Assembly: GCA_024516155.1 (NCBI GenBank)
Contig: JAJJXM010000008.1
Location: 930,001 to 994,000 of the forward strand
Origin: Pyronema omphalodes
Lineage: Eukaryota > Ascomycota > Pezizomycetes > Pezizales > Pyronemataceae
Reading direction: 5' to 3'
Length of the DNA stretch: 64,000 bases
A program made the position numbers and the translations under genes. Shown here piece by piece: positions 58,930 to 64,000 of this stretch (position 1 is its first letter; each line of letters begins with the position of its first letter). The notes under the pieces are model-generated. The model saw only the letters and a program-made list of their open reading frames with translations. It made no database searches and was not told where the DNA came from.

Positions 58930-60564
58930 ATGGGCAAACACTCCGAAAACGACCACCGAGCCGGCGGCGGTTCCGCGCACAGCACCCCCGCGGATCTCTC
59001 CTCCCCCATCCTCCAATCCGCCATCCAACAACACAACGGCAACCCCGAGGTCCTGGCCTCTCCCTCCGAATCCCTCATCGCCCTTCCCACCGCGCAACAA
59101 AAAGACTGGTCCCACCCTCTCTCCAGCTACTTCATCTCCTCCTCCCACAACACCTATCTTACCGGGCACCAACTCTACGGCGAATCCACTACCGCGGGAT
59201 ATAAAAACGTTCTCCTCCGTGGATGTCGTTGTATCGAAATCGATGTGTGGGATGGAGGGGATGGAGAGCCGGAGGTTTTCCATGGGTATACGTTGACTAA
59301 GGAGATTAAGTTTGAGGATGTTTGTAGGGCGATTAGGAAATATGCATTTACGGATCAGGACTCGGAGGATGGCGAGGAGATGGTTAGGTATCAAGGTGCT
59401 GGTGAGGGGCCGGTGATTATTTCCCTCGAGTGCCATGCTAAGGAGGAACAGCAGAGGAAGATGGTGGAGATTATGGAGAGGGTTTGGGGGGGGATGTTGG
59501 TGAAGGATGTAGAGCCGGAGGAGGTGGGGGAGTTGCCGAGTCCTGAGTCCCTCAGGAGACGCATTGTGGTTAAGGCGAAGTATACACCGCCGGAACAAGA
59601 CCCGGCTGGTATGGTGGCTGCGGCGATTACCCAGCCCCCGAAGAGAAGTAATAGCAGCTGGAGTAGAAGAAGTAGCAGTGATAGCAGCAGCAGTGATTCG
59701 GAGTTGGAGGAATTAAGCAGACAGGCAAAGAAGCAGAAACCGAAGAAAGCAAAAATGATCCGTCCCCTATCGCGGCTTGGAGCATATTGCAGCAGCCATC
59801 ATTTCCCCAGCAAAGACCCCGGCCGTCCATTCATCGAACATAAAACCAGTCTCCTCGCAAACCACGTCTACAGTTTCTCGGAAAAGGTCTTTGCGAACCA
59901 TAATGAGAAATGGAAAGAAGATATCTTCACCCACAATAAGGGATATCTAATGCGAGTCTACCCCTTTGGTCTCCGCTTCAGCTCTTCAAATGGCGATCCT
60001 GTCGAGTTCTGGAAACGCGGTGTCCAGCTCGTTGCTCTTAACTGGCAGAAATGCGATGAGGGAATGATGCTGAATGAAGGTCTCTTTGCCGGTGAAGGTG
60101 GTTACGTTCTTAAACCTGATGGCTTTAAACCTGGAGATGCTCCCCCGCAGTATAAGCAGCTTGACCTAACTGTCGAAGTTATCGCCGCGGCTAATATTCC
60201 CCTTCCCGATAAAAATGATAAAGCGAAATCTTTCGAGCCTTATGTAAAGGTGGAAATTCATGTTCCCGGCGATGCACCGAATTCGAAGGAGAAGCTAAAG
60301 GGGAAGACAAAAGCGAAAAGAGGGATTGAATGTGCGTGGAATGAAAAGTTGGAATTTAAGGGCGTACAGGGAGTTTTGGAGAAGATTACGTTTGTTAGGT
60401 TTAAGGTTCATGATGAGGAGTTTGGGGTGGATGATTTGGCGGCTTGGGCTTGTGTTAGGTTGGATAGAATGAGGGAGGGTTTGAGGGTCGTGAGATTGTT
60501 TGATAATGAGGGGAGACATAGTAAGGGTGTGTTGTTGGTGAAGGTTACGAAGAGGGTTTATTAG
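58930..60564 (+). CDS. Phosphoinositide-specific phospholipase C (no EF hands)
   Basis: Intronless, 544 residues from ATG 58930 in a strong context (CAGCCATGG); the frame is open upstream but without ATG. The X domain has both catalytic His: SSHNTYLTGHQL (His73) and EVFHGYTLT (His118), with the Ca-binding pair in CIEIDVWDGG (Glu103, Asp105) and a later ISLECH. A Ser/Glu-rich linker precedes the Y domain (MIRPLSRLGAYCSS, FSEKVF, NKGYLMRVYPFGLR, QLVALNWQKCDEGMMLNEG). A C2 domain ends the protein (LDLTVEVIAAANIPLPDK...). The enzyme hydrolyses PIP2 to IP3 and diacylglycerol at membranes. It lacks the PH and EF-hand regions of yeast Plc1, matching the short PLC type common in filamentous fungi. 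Confidence 0.92.
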   Translation: MGKHSENDHRAGGGSAHSTPADLSSPILQSAIQQHNGNPEVLASPSESLIALPTAQQKDWSHPLSSYFISSSHNTYLTGHQLYGESTTAGYKNVLLRGCRCIEIDVWDGGDGEPEVFHGYTLTKEIKFEDVCRAIRKYAFTDQDSEDGEEMVRYQGAGEGPVIISLECHAKEEQQRKMVEIMERVWGGMLVKDVEPEEVGELPSPESLRRRIVVKAKYTPPEQDPAGMVAAAITQPPKRSNSSWSRRSSSDSSSSDSELEELSRQAKKQKPKKAKMIRPLSRLGAYCSSHHFPSKDPGRPFIEHKTSLLANHVYSFSEKVFANHNEKWKEDIFTHNKGYLMRVYPFGLRFSSSNGDPVEFWKRGVQLVALNWQKCDEGMMLNEGLFAGEGGYVLKPDGFKPGDAPPQYKQLDLTVEVIAAANIPLPDKNDKAKSFEPYVKVEIHVPGDAPNSKEKLKGKTKAKRGIECAWNEKLEFKGVQGVLEKITFVRFKVHDEEFGVDDLAAWACVRLDRMREGLRVVRLFDNEGRHSKGVLLVKVTKRVY

Positions 60565-62394
60565 GTGGGGGAAGCGGGAAGGGGCAAGTGAGGAGAAGTA
60601 CTGAGGTTAGGAATGGTGGATGAATAAACATAAAACAGGGGTTATGCTGCTGCTGCTGCTGTTGTTGTTGTAAAATTATAAACAATATCATCTCTTTTTT
60701 CTCTTATTTTTTTTTTTACAGAAAATAAAATATATACACCCCTCCATACACCTTCTAAACCCCCCAGCCCCCCGAAACAACCCACCATCATCATCCCGTA
60801 ATCTACATATGATAACAAGAACATTATAACTATAACCAGCCCTTCATTCTCATAAATCAAGGGCTCAATGGTTCAATGGCTAATGGGGTGTTCGTTGTAT
60901 TATCTATACATCGCAATGGCAATATAACACTCTAGGTCCTGAATACACTCTGGCCAGGAACACTCTAGGAACACTGTAAGTACAGCGTATAATATGGATA
61001 GTAGACAGAACAGAACAGAACAGAGCCCAGCGTAGTCTATCCGCTCCGATCCTATCCTAGCTGTAGCCTGTAGACTGTATCTGTAGCTGTAGCCTGTAGA
61101 CTGTATCTGTAGCCTGTAGAACCAAACCGAATTTTCCACCAGCTTACGATACTTCACCGAGAAAATTCCGAGAAAATTCCGATTGATTGCGCTGCTTAAA
61201 GCCGGCCGACTGGCTGTATATATACATATTTCTTACATGCAGAACCCGGGACGAAAAAGAAAGCTGGACGTTACCAAGTAACTGTTAAAACGTAACCTAA
61301 ACAGCGGGAAACCAGGAAACGAGGAAACAATCATCATGAAACCAGGAAACCAGGAAACCAGGAAACAAATATATCCCAACACTATATCCTGACATCTGCA
61401 GGTAGTTAACCCGTTTCAGTGTGTGGCATGTACCTTCAGTCTAGCATAATGATATAAACTCTTAACTCTTAACAAAACAACAGTAAGTATAGCCCATCCC
61501 AGCCCGGTATCTTCTATCTTCTATCTTCTATCTACTATCTTCTATCTTCTATCTTCTATCTTCTATCTTCTATCTTCTATCTTCTATCTTCTATCTTCTA
61601 TCTTCTATCTTCTATCTTCTATCTTCTATCTTCTATCTTCTATCTTCTATCTTCTATCTTCTATCTTCTATCTTCTATCTTCTATCTTCTATCTTCTATC
61701 TTCTATCTTCTATCTTCTATCTTCTATCTTCTATCTTCTATCTTCTATCTTCTATCTTCTATCTTCTATCTCCTATCTTCTACAGCCCTGAAACCTCCCC
61801 CATCAGCATCACAGCCTATAATATCGCCGAGTGGATCTAGTGAACACAACTCAACTAAACAGCTATTATATTAACCATTACTTCCACCACGATATTAGAT
61901 TACTCCCACTACCACTACCACTACCACTACCACTGCGATATCCAGATTCCTCATAACACGCACTGTCATTCCCCCTTTAATTCCGCCGACTCCGGACGGG
62001 ACAACGGGGGATCAGAAAAACTACACTGCAGTTATCCCATCCCATCCCATCCCGTCCTGTCTGCCGTTCTGGACGGATCATACCGAACTTTGAGAATGAT
62101 AGTTACATGATAACGAGGGGAAAAGAAACAAGGAGAGGTGATGATGTTGGGTTATGTAAACCCCAGGGATATGGTTGGAATAGGGGTTGTGTAAGAACCT
62201 TGTTGGGGATTTGTTGGATGGGATGAAGATGATGATGATGATGATGATGATATACATGATGCATGATGTTGATTTGGTATGGAGGTATAGGATGTATTTG
62301 AATGGGTCTTCAATCAGTGATGATGATGGCAGTGGTGGAGGTTGTGGACTCGTGGTACTCGTGGTACTCGTGGTACTGGTAGTGGTTATTCTCA
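60565..62394. other. Intergenic with microsatellites
   Basis: Contains GCT/GTT runs at 60643-60670, CTGTAGCCTGTAGA repeats at 61060-61120, AGGAAACC repeats at 61310-61365, the heptamer array at 61508-61783, ACCACT repeats at 61905-61940, CATCC repeats around 62036-62055 and a GAT run at 62220-62250. No gene seen. Confidence 0.55.
61508..61783. repeat. 7-bp tandem repeat (TATCTTC)n
   Basis: About 39 nearly perfect TATCTTC units. The unit differs from the canonical fungal telomere repeat TTAGGG, and it lies inside single-copy sequence, so it is a minisatellite rather than a telomere. Confidence 0.95.
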
Positions 62395-62658
62395 ACTAGA
62401 AGTATCTACCCCGTGAGCCGTTACTTGATAACTGCCAGGCCTGTGAGAAAGTTCGCATTGTGTTTTTATGTGATACGGACCACGCTCGATAATAATTATA
62501 TGGCATGTCACAAGGTTACGTCTGTGATTTGAAACATCGTATATCTGAAGGTCATTGAAGAAAAATAGGACACCAAGTTGTGCTACAGGGACTACTCATA
62601 TACATGCATGCTCAGCTAAACTATCAAGATTGCCTCATGTTGGAATAAATTTGGAACA

Positions 62659-64000
62659 TCATCTCTGTGTCTTCTCCAATGGTTTTCGACCATAGATCCG
62701 AAGACTAAAATAGTTAGACTACCGTTATTCCTCAGACAAGGATTACTTACTGGCAACCATAAACATGATAATTCTTATTACGAGCCGCTTGAAGACCGCG
62801 TAGGCATATATTGCATGCCTCCTCGACGTCCATTCCTAGAATACGGGTGAACACAGCCATTCCGTAACTCTCAAAACCAGTTTCTGCATTCAGTAGCGTC
62901 ATTGCTCCAATCCTTTTAACGCGGGGTTCCTTAGGCCATGGACCACAGGGCTCTTTTGCAGTCGTCATATGAATATCCTCAAACCCGGCCTTTTCTAATT
63001 GATTCTTTAAGAAATTCAAATCTGGCTGAGGCCGGCCCATTTTCCGCAGTGCTTCGCGTAACCTTTCGGAGAATACTAAAACTCCATGATCTGGCTTCAT
63101 GGTGCCTATTTCCTGATTAGCATATTGATTTCCATTCGCCGAAAGTGGCTTGATATACCATCGTCACAATGAACAGTTAGACTGTTTTCACACAGTTCTA
63201 CATACCCACCTGGTACAGTGCAACTGAACATTCAATATCAGTAATGAACCCCGCATATTCTGAAAAACATACCGAATCATCTCAGATACAAGGTGGTCCC
63301 AGTCGGTAACACCTGAGCTCAGATTCCGGGCATGGATGAAGTCGAAGGAGTCCTGAAAAGGATAAACAAATCGTCGTTAGATCTTGAGCGCCTGGTATGA
63401 GTGTCCAAGGGGTATTTCGATACATTTTTAAACGTCCATTGCTTCATTGCATCGTCCACTTCAAAGCGACTAGTAACCAAACATTAGCGTATAAGATGGT
63501 TTGAGATATTATATATTGAATAAATCCCCACCAGTTTGTAGGCACCCAGCTAGGTTGTATCGGGCTCAAATCAGTTCCAATAATCTCGGCCATCGGGTAC
63601 TGATCCGCCATATCAATAGCCCATATACCCGTTCCAGTGCCGACGTCGAGAATTCGATGTGGCTCTTTGAGAGGTGCCTGATGCAGCTTGTCATCCCATG
63701 CCAGTCTAAATATCTCGTGATGCAAATCAAGGCTTTAAACACCATCTGTTAACAATAGATCCTGTTTTCTGGGCTTTTCTGTAGGTATCGATACAGTACT
63801 ACTTACCGGTCTTGCTCCGTTTCGTCTGTAGGCATGAGATACTTCTCGGCGCCGTAGTATGAGTGGTAGCGCCGTCCATTCTCGTAGACGTACTGCTGCA
63901 CTGAGGAAGTCAGACTTTGTGTGCTGGTGTCGTATCCGGAAGATGCATAATCGTCATGGTCGGAATTCGCGAGCTATGTATGTATGTCTTGGTTAATCGT
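62659..64000 (-). CDS. LaeA-like SAM-dependent methyltransferase, copy D (intact in window, first exon beyond edge)
   Basis: Minus-strand exons, same structure as copies B and C: exon 2 63973-63807, exon 3 63732-63532, exon 4 63469-63424, exon 5 63352-63273, exon 6 63223-63159, exon 7 63105-62751, exon 8 62704-62659. The exon 2 acceptor (ATAG) is at 63974-63975; exon 1 (about 13 codons) should lie just past 64000. No internal stop: the codon that is TAG in copy B is TAC here. Motifs [40 protein letters not shown] and YGRKP are all present. Its 3' flank (to about 62395) matches that of copy B (to about 46450), so B and D are an inverted segmental duplicate pair. Substrate unknown. Confidence 0.85.

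Noticed and set aside
61508..61783. Telomere repeat
   Set aside because: The TATCTTC unit does not match TTAGGG and lies between ordinary genes.

Overview
The window is nuclear DNA of a filamentous ascomycete (Pezizomycotina). Introns are short (46-137 nt), with GTAAGT/GTATGT-type donors and CTAAC-like branch sites. The gene content fits: palC of the PacC pH pathway, the accessory complex I 12.3 kDa subunit, a Mis18 homologue and a multicopy LaeA-like methyltransferase family. Gene-poor stretches and abundant transposon debris suggest a repeat-rich genome, but I cannot name the class or genus.

Layout, housekeeping part (1-17.8 kb): a Mis18-like kinetochore protein cut by the left edge (-), complex I subunit NDUFB10/12.3 kDa (-) sharing a short divergent promoter with palC (+), a two-exon gene for a ~1,860-residue low-complexity coiled-coil protein (-), a small hypothetical gene (-), a REX1-type RNA exonuclease (-) and a divergent SH3BGR/glutaredoxin-like gene with a Lys/Glu tail (+). 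A tRNA-derived SINE and a TA-flanked MITE lie between 13.0 and 13.4 kb.

Variable part (18-54 kb): a truncated 5' end of a methyltransferase gene (copy A) abuts an opposite-strand gene for a membrane protein with many YASN-like repeats. A gene-poor 6.7 kb stretch follows. Next come two related small secreted proteins with a shared NGCCEFFS core, flanking BRF1 (TFIIIB). A 2.3 kb palindromic element carries a nested hAT-like element with a perfect 8-bp target duplication, and is followed by a GTGTTTA-rich array. A kelch-repeat gene precedes methyltransferase copies B (premature stop) and C (intact). A 3' LINE fragment sits inside the upstream region of copy C.

Right part (54-64 kb): a seven-exon PX-domain protein of the yeast YPR097W/Lec1 type and an EF-hand-less phosphoinositide phospholipase C, then microsatellites. 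The last feature is methyltransferase copy D, inverted relative to B and C, with its first exon beyond the window edge.

The core genes serve unrelated functions and look like ordinary conserved synteny blocks. The interest lies in the methyltransferase duplicon (promoter plus gene) copied at four places in 45 kb, one truncated copy of which supplies the antisense C-terminus of a neighbouring gene, and in the secreted-protein pair. All exon boundaries are my manual predictions from splice signals, reading frame and paralogue comparison.
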